The notes under the pieces: generated by a model
What the model was told of the DNA's origin: nothing
Databases searched by the model: none
Seen by the model: only the letters and a program-made list of their open reading frames with translations
Translations under genes and position numbers: made by a program
DNA from: Amarobacter sp964507025
GTDB taxonomy: Bacteria > Chloroflexota > Dehalococcoidia > Tepidiformales > Tepidiformaceae
Assembly: GCA_964507025.1 (NCBI GenBank)
Contig: CAZDOK010000004.1
Location: 124,001 to 188,000, forward strand
Length of the DNA stretch: 64,000 nucleotides
Reading direction: 5' to 3'
Part shown: positions 16,358 through 24,885 of the stretch, one piece after another
How positions within the stretch are numbered: position 1 is the first letter of the stretch
Layout of the letters: each line of letters starts with the position of its first letter

Positions 16358-18022
16358 ATGAACGAGGACATGGACCGAGCGAGACAGCTTCGCGCCGAAT
16401 ACGACGAGGCGGTGGTGCGGGAAGGCAGGGAGCTGGCCGGGCCGTTTATGACCGTCTCCGGCCGCCCGATCGAGCGCCTCTACGACCCGACGGATGTCGC
16501 CGGCCTGGATTACGAAAGCGACATCAACCTCCCCGGCAATTATCCCTTCACGCGTGGCATCCACCGGACCGGCTACCGCGGAAAGCCCTGGACGATTCGG
16601 ATGTTCAGTGGCTTCGGCTCGGTCGAGGAGACCAACCAGCGCTACAAGGACCTCCTTGCCACCGGCAACAACGGCCTCAGCATCGCCTTCGACATGCCGA
16701 CCCTCATGGGCTACGACCACGACGAGCCGTGGGCCGAAGGTGAGTTCGGCAGCTGCGGAGTCGCCGTCGACTCGCTGAGCGACATGGAGATCCTGCTCAG
16801 CGACCTCCCGCTCGAAAAGATCACCACCTCCATGACCATCAACAGCCCGGCGCCGGTCGTGTGGGCGCTCTTCATCGCCGCCGCCGAGAAACGCGGCATC
16901 CCGCGGGCGAAGCTCGCGGGCACGCTCCAGAACGACATCCTGAAGGAGTACATCGCCCAGAACGAGTTCATCTACCCGCCAGACTACTCGATGCGGCTCG
17001 TGACCGACACGATCGAGTTCGCCGCCAGCGAAATGCCGCTCTGGAACCCCGTCAGCGTGAGCGGCTACCACATCCGCGAAGCCGGCGCGACGGCCGCCCA
17101 GGAACTCGCGTTCACTCTGGCCGATGGCATCGAGTACGTGAAGTGGGGGCTCGCGCGGGGGATGGACATCGACAGCTTCGCGGGCCGCATCAGCTTCTTC
17201 TTCAACAGCCACAACGACTTCTTCGAAGAGGTCGCCAAGTTCCGGGCCGCCCGCCGGATCTGGGCGCGCCAGATGCGCGAGCGCTTCGGCGCGAAGAACC
17301 CGCGGAGTTGGCTGATGCGCTTCCACACCCAGACGGCCGGCGTCTCCCTCACCGAGCAGCAGCCGGAGGTGAACCTGGTGCGGGTGGCGATCCAGGCGCT
17401 GGCCGCGGTCATGGGCGGCACCCAGTCGCTCCACACCGACGCGATGGACGAGGCGATGGCCCTGCCAAGCGACAAAGCGGCCCGCCTGGCCGTACGCACC
17501 CAGCAGGTCATCCTCCACGAATCGGGCGTCAGCAACACGGTCGACCCGCTCGGCGGCAGCTACTTCGTCGAGAAGCTGACAACGGACATGGAGAACGAAG
17601 TGCTCAAGTACTTCGAGCGGATCGAGTCGCTCGGCGGGGTCATCCCCGCGATCGAGACGGGCTTCTTCCAGAAGGAGATCGCAGACGCCTCGGCGCGCTA
17701 CCAGTTCGAGGTGGACACGCGCGACCGGATCATCGTGGGCGTGAACGAGTACGTGAGCGAAGAGAAGCCGGACATCCCGATCCTCCAGTTCGACCCGGAG
17801 GGGGAGAAGCGCCACCTTGCGCGGCTGAAGCGGCACAAGGCGGAACGTGATGCCACCGCCCACGCGGCTGCCATGGCTGCACTGGAGCAGGCGAGCCGCG
17901 ACCCGCAGGCCAACACGATGCCGTACATCATCGCCGCGGTGAACGCCGGCGCGACCGTCGGCGAGGTCTGCAACATGTGGCGCAGGGTCTACGGCGAATA
18001 CCGCGAGCAGGTGGTCGTTTGA
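16358..18022 (+). CDS. Acyl-CoA mutase large subunit, isobutyryl-CoA-mutase-like residues
   Basis: A 554-residue catalytic TIM-barrel subunit of a coenzyme-B12 acyl-CoA mutase. Family motifs include SGFGSVEETNQRY, GLSIAFDMPT, LAGTLQNDILKE, SGYHIREAGAT (catalytic-type His238) and GTQSLHTDAMDEA. The B12-binding domain is absent, as in two-subunit enzymes, and the small subunit is not in the window. Aligned with Propionibacterium methylmalonyl-CoA mutase, Tyr89 is Phe83 and Arg207 is Gln201, the pair reported for isobutyryl-CoA mutase; the Ala116 position is also Ala, unlike the Asp of 2-hydroxyisobutyryl-CoA mutase. Butyryl/isobutyryl-CoA interconversion, or a related branched substrate, is therefore more likely than methylmalonyl-CoA. 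GGGGGAAG precedes the ATG. Confidence 0.92.
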   Translation: MNEDMDRARQLRAEYDEAVVREGRELAGPFMTVSGRPIERLYDPTDVAGLDYESDINLPGNYPFTRGIHRTGYRGKPWTIRMFSGFGSVEETNQRYKDLLATGNNGLSIAFDMPTLMGYDHDEPWAEGEFGSCGVAVDSLSDMEILLSDLPLEKITTSMTINSPAPVVWALFIAAAEKRGIPRAKLAGTLQNDILKEYIAQNEFIYPPDYSMRLVTDTIEFAASEMPLWNPVSVSGYHIREAGATAAQELAFTLADGIEYVKWGLARGMDIDSFAGRISFFFNSHNDFFEEVAKFRAARRIWARQMRERFGAKNPRSWLMRFHTQTAGVSLTEQQPEVNLVRVAIQALAAVMGGTQSLHTDAMDEAMALPSDKAARLAVRTQQVILHESGVSNTVDPLGGSYFVEKLTTDMENEVLKYFERIESLGGVIPAIETGFFQKEIADASARYQFEVDTRDRIIVGVNEYVSEEKPDIPILQFDPEGEKRHLARLKRHKAERDATAHAAAMAALEQASRDPQANTMPYIIAAVNAGATVGEVCNMWRRVYGEYREQVVV

Positions 18023-18050
18023 CAGTCCGCGTGCCCGTGTGAGGCGAGAT

Positions 18051-18086
18051 AACCCGGCCCGCGGACCAGTCGGCCCGGGCAGGGTT
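18051..18086. terminator. Hairpin between convergent mutase and dehydrogenase genes
   Basis: AACCCGGCCCG (18051-18061) and CGGGCAGGGTT (18076-18086) pair at 10 of 11 positions around a 14-base loop. The hairpin lies in the 86-base gap between two convergent stop codons, where a bidirectional terminator is expected. There is no long T-run, so termination efficiency is uncertain. Confidence 0.5.
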
Positions 18087-18108
18087 ACTCAGACAACTCG
18101 CGTGAGGG

Positions 18109-19269
18109 TCAGGCGAAGGCGGAGATTCCGAGTATTGTCCGGCCAACGATGAGGCTCTGGATCTGCGAGGTACCCTCGTAGAGGCTGAGCCCGATTGCAT
18201 CGCGGAGAAGCGGGGCGATACCGGTTTCATCGACGAAACCGACGCCGCCGTGAAGCGAGATGGCCCGGCGGGCGTTCTCCACAGCGGATTCGGTGGCGAA
18301 TTGCTTCGCCATCGCCACAAGCGACGCCGCGGTCTCACCGCGATCAACGGCGGCGGCCGCGTGGTGGACCATCAGGCGGCTCGCCAGCGTGGTGGTCGCC
18401 ATCTCCGCGACCAGCTGCTGAATAAGCTGGTGACCGCCGATCGGTTTGCCCCACTGCTCTCGCGACTTAGCGTAGGCAACTGAGATGTCCAGGCAGGCCT
18501 GGGAGATGCCCACCGCGCACGCCGCAGTCGAAAGGCGCCCGACTTCGAGCGAGGACTGCGCAATGGTGAAGCCCTGGCCGACTTCGCCGAGCCGCGCATC
18601 GTCGCCGACGTGGACATCTTCAAAGGAAAGCGAAGCGGTGTCCGACTCGGCCAGCCCGAGCTTGCCGCCGATGGGGGTGCGGCCGACACCGGGGGCATCG
18701 CCCGGTACGATGAACGCCGTCATCCCGCGATGCCGTGAGCCTGGCTGCGTCTGGGCGAACACAACGATGAAATCGGCGATGGTCCCGTTCGAGATCCAGA
18801 GTTTCGACCCGTTGATGATCCAGGAGTCGCCGCTCATCCGGGCTTCGGTCTTCGCCGCGGCGGGATCCGAGCCGGAGTCCGGCTCAGTGAGCGCGAAGGC
18901 TCCAACCTTTGCACCAGCCAGCGCCTCCCTGAGGAGCGCCGCGTGTTGTGGAAGGCGGCCGAAGCGATGGAGGGCCGTACCCACCAGCGATAGCTGTACC
19001 GTGAGTGCCCCCGTGAAGATGGAAGGGCTGACACCACCGATGGCTTCGCAAACGAGGCAGTAGGAGATGTGGTCGGTCTCGGCACCGCCGACGTCTTCTG
19101 GGAAGGTGCCGCCCAGCAGGCCGATGGCTGCGAGCCTCGGCAACACGGACTTGACCAGCGCTTGATCGCCGGGACTGGCCGCCGTCAGGCCGCGAAGTTC
19201 GGTATCGGCGAAGCGCCTGGCGGTCGCATACGTAAGGCGTTGGGCTTCGCCCAGGTGGTCGAGTTGCAT
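18109..19269 (-). CDS. Acyl-CoA dehydrogenase
   Basis: A 386-residue FAD-dependent acyl-CoA dehydrogenase. Motifs are intact: FALTEPDSGSDPAAAKT, INGSKLWISNG, the FAD-contact region ISLHGGVGFVDET, and the C-terminal LYEGTSQIQSLIVGRTI with the canonical catalytic Glu365. GGAGGA lies four bases before the ATG, so a much longer upstream frame was rejected. It is convergent with the acyl-CoA mutase gene, and its upstream region holds a near-copy of the dyad found before that gene. The two probably act in one pathway, for example branched-chain acyl-CoA oxidation after carbon-skeleton rearrangement. Confidence 0.92.
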   Translation of the reverse strand: MQLDHLGEAQRLTYATARRFADTELRGLTAASPGDQALVKSVLPRLAAIGLLGGTFPEDVGGAETDHISYCLVCEAIGGVSPSIFTGALTVQLSLVGTALHRFGRLPQHAALLREALAGAKVGAFALTEPDSGSDPAAAKTEARMSGDSWIINGSKLWISNGTIADFIVVFAQTQPGSRHRGMTAFIVPGDAPGVGRTPIGGKLGLAESDTASLSFEDVHVGDDARLGEVGQGFTIAQSSLEVGRLSTAACAVGISQACLDISVAYAKSREQWGKPIGGHQLIQQLVAEMATTTLASRLMVHHAAAAVDRGETAASLVAMAKQFATESAVENARRAISLHGGVGFVDETGIAPLLRDAIGLSLYEGTSQIQSLIVGRTILGISAFA

Positions 19270-19310
19270 CGGTCCTCCAGCCGGCGGCCGTGACAGCCGG
19301 CATTGTGTTA

Positions 19311-19326
19311 GTGAGTACTCGCTCAC
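19311..19326. promoter_or_regulatory. Second TetR-type operator candidate upstream of acyl-CoA dehydrogenase
   Basis: GTGAGTACTCGCTCAC matches the dyad at 16225-16240 at 14 of 16 positions. It lies 42 bases before the dehydrogenase start. A lone CACTCAC half-site lies about 35 bases further upstream (19362-19368). The shared sequence supports common control with the mutase by the local TetR protein. Confidence 0.6.
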
Positions 19327-19465
19327 CTTAGCGCCGCCTCGCCCGTTCAGGCAAAACGGCTCACTCACCGGGGTAGTTCCTTTGCGCCGTCTCCAAGAGT
19401 GAGCCTGCCGTCCCGATCTCCAGCGCCCTGGTTTGGCGGCCGCCTGCCGACAGCTCAGAAAGCGG

Positions 19466-20335
19466 CTACCGCATCCGCGAGAGATGGTCCGCCACCGCAT
19501 CGGAAAGCAGATTCAGACTCAGGAGCAGGAGAGCCAGCGTCGCGCCCGGGAACGTCACATACCACCAGGCGTCGCGCACGTACTGTCGCGACGAATTGAG
19601 CAGTCCGCCCAGGGAGGGCGTGGGCGGCCGTTCTCCAAGGCCGAGGAAGCTGAGCGCGGCGGCAATCAGGATCGAGGCGGTGAGCGTGAGCGCCAGCTGG
19701 GTGACGAGCGGCGCGAGGGCGTTCGGCAGGACGTGCCTGGAGAGGATGCGAAGCGGGCCAGCACCGGTCGCGCGGGCGGCCAGCACGTAGTCGCGCCGGC
19801 GTTCGGCAAGTGCCTGCGCACGCGCGACCCGCGTGAAGACCGGGAACGAGAACAACGCGAGGGCAACCCCAATGCTCAACATCCCCGGACCAAGAACCGC
19901 CACGATGGCGAAGGCGGCCAGGACTCCCGGGAACGCCATCCAGGCGTCGAGCACGCGCATGGCTATCCGGTCGGCCCAACCTTCGACATAGCCCACGGCC
20001 AACCCCAGCGTGGCACCGAACAGCGCCCCTGTGGGTACCGCAAGCAAGCTCGCCAGCAGCGACACGCGGAGTCCCGTCGCTGTGCGTGCAAGCAGGTCGC
20101 GCCGGAACTCGTCGGTGCCAAACGGGTGCTCCCACGATGGGGGCAGGAGCCGGCCAGGGGCATCCTGCGCCGATGGATCCCCGGCAAGTACCGCGCCGAG
20201 TGTACAGAACAGACCGAGGCCCGCGAGCACCGCACTCGCCACCCATACGCGACGGTCGTGGCGGAACGTACGCGGACGCTCCCGGACGCGGTCTCGCACG
20301 GTCGAACGCGGGCGGGCGATAGTCCAGGCGCTCAT
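19466..20335 (-). CDS. Dipeptide-type ABC transporter permease (DppC-like), second set
   Basis: A 289-residue membrane permease. It shows the DppC layout: basic N-terminus, TM helix (VWVASAVLAGLGLFCTLGAV), FGTDEFRRDLLARTATG, several further helices, and the ATPase-coupling loop AARATGAGPLRILSRHVLPN. The start overlaps the upstream DppB-like gene by four bases, a typical translational coupling. It is the last gene of the second ABC set, which also lacks ATPase genes. Sequence similarity to the first set is only at family level, suggesting a different ligand. Confidence 0.9.
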   Translation of the reverse strand: MSAWTIARPRSTVRDRVRERPRTFRHDRRVWVASAVLAGLGLFCTLGAVLAGDPSAQDAPGRLLPPSWEHPFGTDEFRRDLLARTATGLRVSLLASLLAVPTGALFGATLGLAVGYVEGWADRIAMRVLDAWMAFPGVLAAFAIVAVLGPGMLSIGVALALFSFPVFTRVARAQALAERRRDYVLAARATGAGPLRILSRHVLPNALAPLVTQLALTLTASILIAAALSFLGLGERPPTPSLGGLLNSSRQYVRDAWWYVTFPGATLALLLLSLNLLSDAVADHLSRMR

Positions 20336-21276
20336 CGGTCACGCACCCGCGGGTCGGCGAGCCCGTAGGCGATATCCGCCGCGAGGTTCACGCCGATGAA
20401 GATGAAGACGAGGACGAGGATTCCACCCTGCACCACGGCGTAGTCGCGGTTCTGGATGGCGCTCACCATCAACCTGCCCATGCCCGGACGGGTGAACACC
20501 TGCTCGACGACCACGGCGCCGGAGAGCAACTGTCCTACCTGCAGCGCGCCAATCGTGATGACCGGCAACAGCCCGTTGCGAAGCGTGTGGCGCAGGAAGA
20601 CCGAACGTTCGGCCAGGCCCTTCGCACGTGCGGTCCGAACGTAATCGAGGCCGCAGCACTGGACGACAGCCGTGCGGGTGTAGCGGGTGAGGACTGCGGA
20701 GATGCCCACGGCAACCGACACCGCCGGCAGGGCGATAGTCCTGGCGCCGGCAACGGGGTCCTCCCAGAGCGGCACACGGCCAGACGCCGGGAGCCAGCCC
20801 GTCTCGATGGCGAAGAACCAGAGCAGCAGAATCGCGAGGAGGAACCCGGGAACCGCCAGGCCGAACCCCGCGTAGGCGGTGGCGAACCAGTCCCAGCGGG
20901 AGCCGGGGCGCATTCCGGCAACGCCGCCTACGGCCACCCCGATGAGGACGGCCAGGGGGTACGCGACCACGGCCAGCTCCACGGTGGGCGGCAAGGCATC
21001 CCGGATCAGCCGCATGACAGGCTGACCGTTCTGGAGGGAGCTGCCGAGATCCCCGTCCGCCAGGCTCCTCAACCAGGCGACATACTGAACGAGCATTGGA
21101 CGATCCAGCCCAAGATCGCGGCGGATCTCAGTGACTCGCTCGGGCGGGGCGTCCTCCCCGGCGACGAGCTCGGCCGGATCGCCAGGGACGATTCGAACAA
21201 CCAGGAAGACTGCCAGGCTCGCCAGTACCGCGACCGGCAACGCGTGAGCCAGGCGGGCGAAGATGTACGTTGCCAT
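20332..21276 (-). CDS. Dipeptide-type ABC transporter permease (DppB-like), second set
   Basis: A 314-residue permease with DppB hallmarks: an N-terminal helix, IVPGDPAEL, IRRDLGLDRPMLVQYVAWL, LADGDLGSSLQ, the coupling loop RTARAKGLAERSVFLRHTLRN and the C-terminal DIAYGLADPRV. It lies 253 bases after the solute-binding protein gene; the gap contains two strong stem-loops. Together with the DppC-like protein it should form the membrane channel for the ligand of the 21530-23179 binding protein. Confidence 0.9.
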   Translation of the reverse strand: MATYIFARLAHALPVAVLASLAVFLVVRIVPGDPAELVAGEDAPPERVTEIRRDLGLDRPMLVQYVAWLRSLADGDLGSSLQNGQPVMRLIRDALPPTVELAVVAYPLAVLIGVAVGGVAGMRPGSRWDWFATAYAGFGLAVPGFLLAILLLWFFAIETGWLPASGRVPLWEDPVAGARTIALPAVSVAVGISAVLTRYTRTAVVQCCGLDYVRTARAKGLAERSVFLRHTLRNGLLPVITIGALQVGQLLSGAVVVEQVFTRPGMGRLMVSAIQNRDYAVVQGGILVLVFIFIGVNLAADIAYGLADPRVRDR

Positions 21277-21296
21277 TTCGATGCTCCTCGTCGGGC

Positions 21297-21338
21297 TTCC
21301 CGGCAGGTGGCGGAGGGAGCGGTGCTACCCGCCGGGAA
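21297..21338. other. Intercistronic stem-loop (proximal to dppB-like gene)
   Basis: TTCCCGGC (21297-21304) pairs perfectly with GCCGGGAA (21331-21338) around a 26-base loop, about 20 bases upstream of the permease start. With the second hairpin at 21471-21509 it makes the gap between binding-protein and permease genes strongly structured, which may lower permease expression or protect the upstream message. Confidence 0.4.
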
Positions 21339-21470
21339 ACCCGGACACGGACGGAACCGGCAATGTGCCGCACGGCAGCGACGTGCCAGCGGGCGGGAGG
21401 GGAAACCCCACGGCCGGCATCGCTGCCCGGGGAAGACGGCGCATGAGCCACGATTCGCCCGTGATGGATA

Positions 21471-21509
21471 GGCAGGGGGCGGCCGGAGAGAGCGATTCCG
21501 CCCCCTGCC
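21471..21509. terminator. Perfect 12-bp GC-rich stem-loop after the solute-binding protein gene
   Basis: GGCAGGGGGCGG (21471-21482) pairs perfectly with CCGCCCCCTGCC (21498-21509) around a 15-base loop, 21 bases downstream of the binding-protein stop. It has no T-run on the minus strand, so partial termination or mRNA 3'-end protection is likelier than full termination. This fits the usual excess of binding protein over permeases in ABC operons. Confidence 0.5.
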
Positions 21510-21529
21510 CACGTCGATCACCGGGACGG

Positions 21530-23179
21530 TCAGGCCTTGAGCCAGATCCTCCCGAAGTTCGGTGCCTGCAGGGGCTGGATGAAGTACTCGTCGAACCCTT
21601 CGACCTTTTCGCTGACGGCATCCAGCGCCCCAGACGGCTCCAGCGGGATGATCCACGGGTCATCGAGCCAGTGCCGGTTGAAGCGGCCGTAGAGCGCCTT
21701 CGCTTCTTCCGAGAGCGGGTCGAGCGCCGGAAGCTTCTTCAGGATGTCCGCGAGTTCGGCGCTGTCCTGCTGGCTCACGTTCGGGATCGCGATGTTGGTA
21801 TTGCCGAGCAGCGCCGAGGCAGGAATCGGGTCGCCGAAGTTGGTCCCGCTCGCCACGATCCCTTCGATCTGGCGATTCCGGATACGCGCGACGAGCGCCG
21901 CCGCATCGACGGGGACAAGGTTCACCTTGACCCCGATCGCCTCGAAGTCCTTCTGAGCAACGGTGACGCTTGCAGTACTCCGCTGGGAGTACTCGATGGT
22001 GATGGGCTCGGACTGGTTGAATGCGGCCTCCTTGAGAAGCGCCTTCGCTCGCTCAGGATCGTAGCTCGGGACATCAAGGGACTTGTCGTAGGCAGGCGAG
22101 TACTCCGGCCAGAGCTGTGACGTGGCGCCGTAGAATCCCTCGCCAATTTCGTCTGCGATACGCTGCTTATCCACCGCGAGAAAGAGCGCCTGGCGAACCC
22201 GCTTGTCGGCCAGTGTCGGGTTCTTGACGACCATCGCGAGGATCAGACCACCAATCCGGGGCGCGGTGCGAATGGCGTCCCGGAAGCGCTTTGCGGACGC
22301 CCCGGGCAGGCGGAAGGCAATCTCGAGATCCCCGGCTTCAAAAGCATTCGCCGCGGCGGCCTCGTCGGCGAAGCTCTTAACCTGGATCTCGTCAAGGTAC
22401 GGCCCGCCCTCTTTCTCGGTCAGGTGCCAGTTCGGGTTCCGAACCATGGTGAAACCAACGCCCGGCGTCCACTTCTTGAACATGTACGGGCCGGTGCCCT
22501 GGACGCTCTCACCTGTGAGGAGCTGCGGAAAGCTCGACGCCTGGGTGATATTCAGCCCAACGAAGAAGCCGGTCATGTCGTACCGGGTCCGGTCGAAGGT
22601 GAACTCCATGGTCCGCTCGTCCAGCTTCTTGCGGTCGGTGATGGCCTTGGCGAGCGCCGAGGTCACCCCGGCGGTCGTCACTCCAAACTGCTTGGGGTTC
22701 AGGTGGAAGTCGATCCCGAAGAACACATCTTCGGGAGTAACTGGAGCACCGTTATGGAAAGTGACCCCGGGCTTGAGGCCGACCACGAGCTTCGTCCGGT
22801 CGGCGTTGTACTCGAACCGCTCGGCCAGCACGAGTTCTGGCTCGGAGACGCTCGAGCGGTACCGGACGAGACCCTCCGAAAGCATCCACGGAAGGAGCCG
22901 GTTCTGCGGCGCGACCACAAACGGGTAGCCCGCGTTCAAGACGATGTCGGCAGTCTGGTTGATGCGGAGGGCTCCACCCCGCCGCGGCTGAACCTTTGTG
23001 GGCTCGGGCGTGCTGGTGGCCGCCGAGCTCGGGCTGCCGCTGGCTCCAGGCTGGTCTTCGTCGTCGTCGTCGCTGCCACATCCGACGGCGACAAGGCTCG
23101 TTGCGCCGGCGGTCAGTGTGGCAGCGCCGGCGAGGAAGCGGCGCCGGCTCAGGGCCGGGCGCGCATTCATGGGGTTCAC
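21530..23179 (-). CDS. Family 5 extracellular solute-binding lipoprotein, second set
   Basis: A 549-residue SBP_bac_5 receptor. The N-terminus carries a twin-arginine motif (SRRRFLAGA, residues 11-19) and a lipobox ending at Cys34 (VAVGC), followed by an acidic linker (SDDDDEDQ). Core motifs include GGALRINQTADIV, PEDVFFGIDFHL, GTGPYMFKKWTPG and VRQALFLAVDKQRIADEI. The GTG start is preferred because AGGAG lies eight bases upstream; a second in-frame ATG follows three codons later. It probably feeds the two permeases downstream on the same strand. No ligand can be assigned. Confidence 0.92.
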   Translation of the reverse strand: MNPMNARPALSRRRFLAGAATLTAGATSLVAVGCGSDDDDEDQPGASGSPSSAATSTPEPTKVQPRRGGALRINQTADIVLNAGYPFVVAPQNRLLPWMLSEGLVRYRSSVSEPELVLAERFEYNADRTKLVVGLKPGVTFHNGAPVTPEDVFFGIDFHLNPKQFGVTTAGVTSALAKAITDRKKLDERTMEFTFDRTRYDMTGFFVGLNITQASSFPQLLTGESVQGTGPYMFKKWTPGVGFTMVRNPNWHLTEKEGGPYLDEIQVKSFADEAAAANAFEAGDLEIAFRLPGASAKRFRDAIRTAPRIGGLILAMVVKNPTLADKRVRQALFLAVDKQRIADEIGEGFYGATSQLWPEYSPAYDKSLDVPSYDPERAKALLKEAAFNQSEPITIEYSQRSTASVTVAQKDFEAIGVKVNLVPVDAAALVARIRNRQIEGIVASGTNFGDPIPASALLGNTNIAIPNVSQQDSAELADILKKLPALDPLSEEAKALYGRFNRHWLDDPWIIPLEPSGALDAVSEKVEGFDEYFIQPLQAPNFGRIWLKA

Positions 23180-23253
23180 GTGTCAGTCTCCTGTACTCAA
23201 ATCAGGACCACCGGGAGGCAGGCCACCGGCCGATGATGCGAATTCGGTGCGTC

Positions 23254-24093
23254 TCAACCCGCCCGGCTCAGCCCGGCGACAGCCGCGCGCACCAGGGCAG
23301 TCTCGACATCGCGCGGAGTGACGCCGGTGTGGCCGCGTTCGGAGGCGACCGCCTCGGCCGCAGAGAACGCCGCGTCCAGCTCCTCGTCGCTAAGCGCGAC
23401 ACGCGTCAGCAGGCGCGTAAACAGGTGCGGCACATGGCTGCACCAGTGCAGATCACGCCGGGCGAGAGCGTCGTGTACGCGGGCTTCGTGGGGCAACCCT
23501 TCCTTGATAGCTTCGGCGTTGCGCCGACTGGTCTCGGGGTCGGCCCGGAACGCCATCGCCCGGGCACGGGAGTCGGCCCGGCCGCGCGCGATAACCTTGC
23601 TGCGATCGCCCATGGAGGCAACAAGCGCATCGAACGCGGGTTCGACGCCCTCGGGTTGGTAGTAGGCTGGCTCACCAGCGAGCGTCAGCAAGCCCTCGAC
23701 CAGGTCGGTCAGGCTCACGGAACTGCTCCCGTGCGAACACGCAAGCGCTTCGACACGTTCGATGACGCGCCGGAGATCGGAATGGCGAACCGAGGCGTCG
23801 CTGGCACCACCAGCGATGATGTCCTCGGCCTTGAAGTCCCATGGCATGGCGAACATGGTCGTGACCACATCGTGCCCCAGGACGGTAAACGGCTTCTCAG
23901 CGTTCTGGCAGGTCTTCGTCTGTTCGGTCGGGCATGCCTTGCAACCGCCCCGCATCATGCCCTGGAAGATGGGCATGATTTCGAGTGGCGAGATTGTGCG
24001 CATGCGTTCGGGATCGCGAATGAGTGCATCCCAGGCGGGTGTGCAATGGCCGGCCACCGCAGCAGCGGCGGCTGGCCGCGTGGTATCTGTCAC
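23254..24093 (-). CDS. Unrecognised soluble protein with a Cys cluster
   Basis: A 279-residue protein without signal peptide or membrane helices. A cysteine-rich motif (GGCKACPTEQTKTC) lies near residues 50-63, after an early HC pair, and further Cys/His residues occur at ALACSHG and LHWCSHVPHL. The spacing suggests a metal or iron-sulfur site but matches no family I can name. The C-terminus (FTRLLTRVALSDEEL... VASERGHTGVTPRDVE) weakly resembles the short PCP-reductase-type domain often found in small Fe-S proteins; this is a guess. It lies 74 bases upstream of the second solute-binding protein gene on the same strand and may be co-transcribed. Confidence 0.7.
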   Translation of the reverse strand: MTDTTRPAAAAAVAGHCTPAWDALIRDPERMRTISPLEIMPIFQGMMRGGCKACPTEQTKTCQNAEKPFTVLGHDVVTTMFAMPWDFKAEDIIAGGASDASVRHSDLRRVIERVEALACSHGSSSVSLTDLVEGLLTLAGEPAYYQPEGVEPAFDALVASMGDRSKVIARGRADSRARAMAFRADPETSRRNAEAIKEGLPHEARVHDALARRDLHWCSHVPHLFTRLLTRVALSDEELDAAFSAAEAVASERGHTGVTPRDVETALVRAAVAGLSRAG

Positions 24094-24197
24094 GCAGCTT
24101 CTCCATCGGTACTCAATGGCTCCACTCGTGCATCACCACGAGCCGTACGGCCCGGCGAACCCGAGGCGACCGTGCGATGACACAGGAGCGGAGAGGG

Positions 24198-24629
24198 CTA
24201 GGAAGCGACCAGTACCAATCGAGGAGGAGGTTCGAAGGGGTCAACTGCGACGGCCCGGAGGTCGGGCGTTGCGGCTGCTTCGTTCAGGCGCCACGCGCCA
24301 TCGATGCCAAGGAATCCCACCACTTCACGCAGCATGGCGACGGTGGCGAGACCGGGCACCGGGGTATCGGAACAACCGGACGCATCGGCGTGACAGTGCT
24401 GTGCGTGCTGGTCCGCGCCCTGGCCGCCGTGTGAGTGACTGTGGCCGTCGGCAGCCGCTCCCTCGTGGCTTACCCCGGACAGCGGGATGCGCACATAGGC
24501 GTCGGTGCCGGGCAACGGTATGTCGATCGCTGGCCAGTGCCCAACGAACGTCAGCATCGGCAGAAATGAGAGCAGGAGCACCCACGCGGCGAACCGCAGT
24601 GTTCGCTGGTCTGACCCACCGGTGAGCAT
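24198..24629 (-). CDS. His-rich single-pass membrane protein, unrecognised
   Basis: About 143 residues from the ATG chosen; a GTG five codons upstream is equally possible, and neither has a clear Shine-Dalgarno. One hydrophobic helix (FAAWVLLLSFLPMLTFVGHW) is followed by an exported domain with a dense His cluster: HEGAAADGHSHSHGG and HAQHCHADASGC. Such clusters often bind Cu, Zn or Ni. The remaining C-terminal part is not recognisable. It lies 104 bases upstream of the Cys-cluster gene on the same strand. A metal-sensing or metal-buffering role is an inference from composition only. Confidence 0.55.
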   Translation of the reverse strand: MLTGGSDQRTLRFAAWVLLLSFLPMLTFVGHWPAIDIPLPGTDAYVRIPLSGVSHEGAAADGHSHSHGGQGADQHAQHCHADASGCSDTPVPGLATVAMLREVVGFLGIDGAWRLNEAAATPDLRAVAVDPFEPPPRLVLVAS

Positions 24630-24885
24630 TCGGAGCAGACGCACGTTGCCACGACCATATTCCGGGGAACTCCGGGGCACAAGCCATCCGGACCCTGCCG
24701 GGGGATACGACAGATTTTCGAAAACATGCCCGGCATCATAACGACGAGGGGATACGGCCTCGCAGGGTATCGCCTGCATGTCCGTGGCACGCCTCAGCGC
24801 GCCCGGATGCTCGGACCGGAGCCCGGGTCCGCCGTTCCGGCGGCGAGGGCCACGGCCCGGCCACTACCAGACGCAGGAGCCCACC

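Noticed and set aside
16043..17863. 606-codon minus-strand frame opposite the acyl-CoA mutase
   Set aside because: Composition is that of a mirror frame and the mutase on the other strand is unambiguous.
16358..18022. Annotation as methylmalonyl-CoA mutase
   Set aside because: The two carboxylate-binding positions are Phe and Gln rather than Tyr and Arg, so the generic name is not supported.
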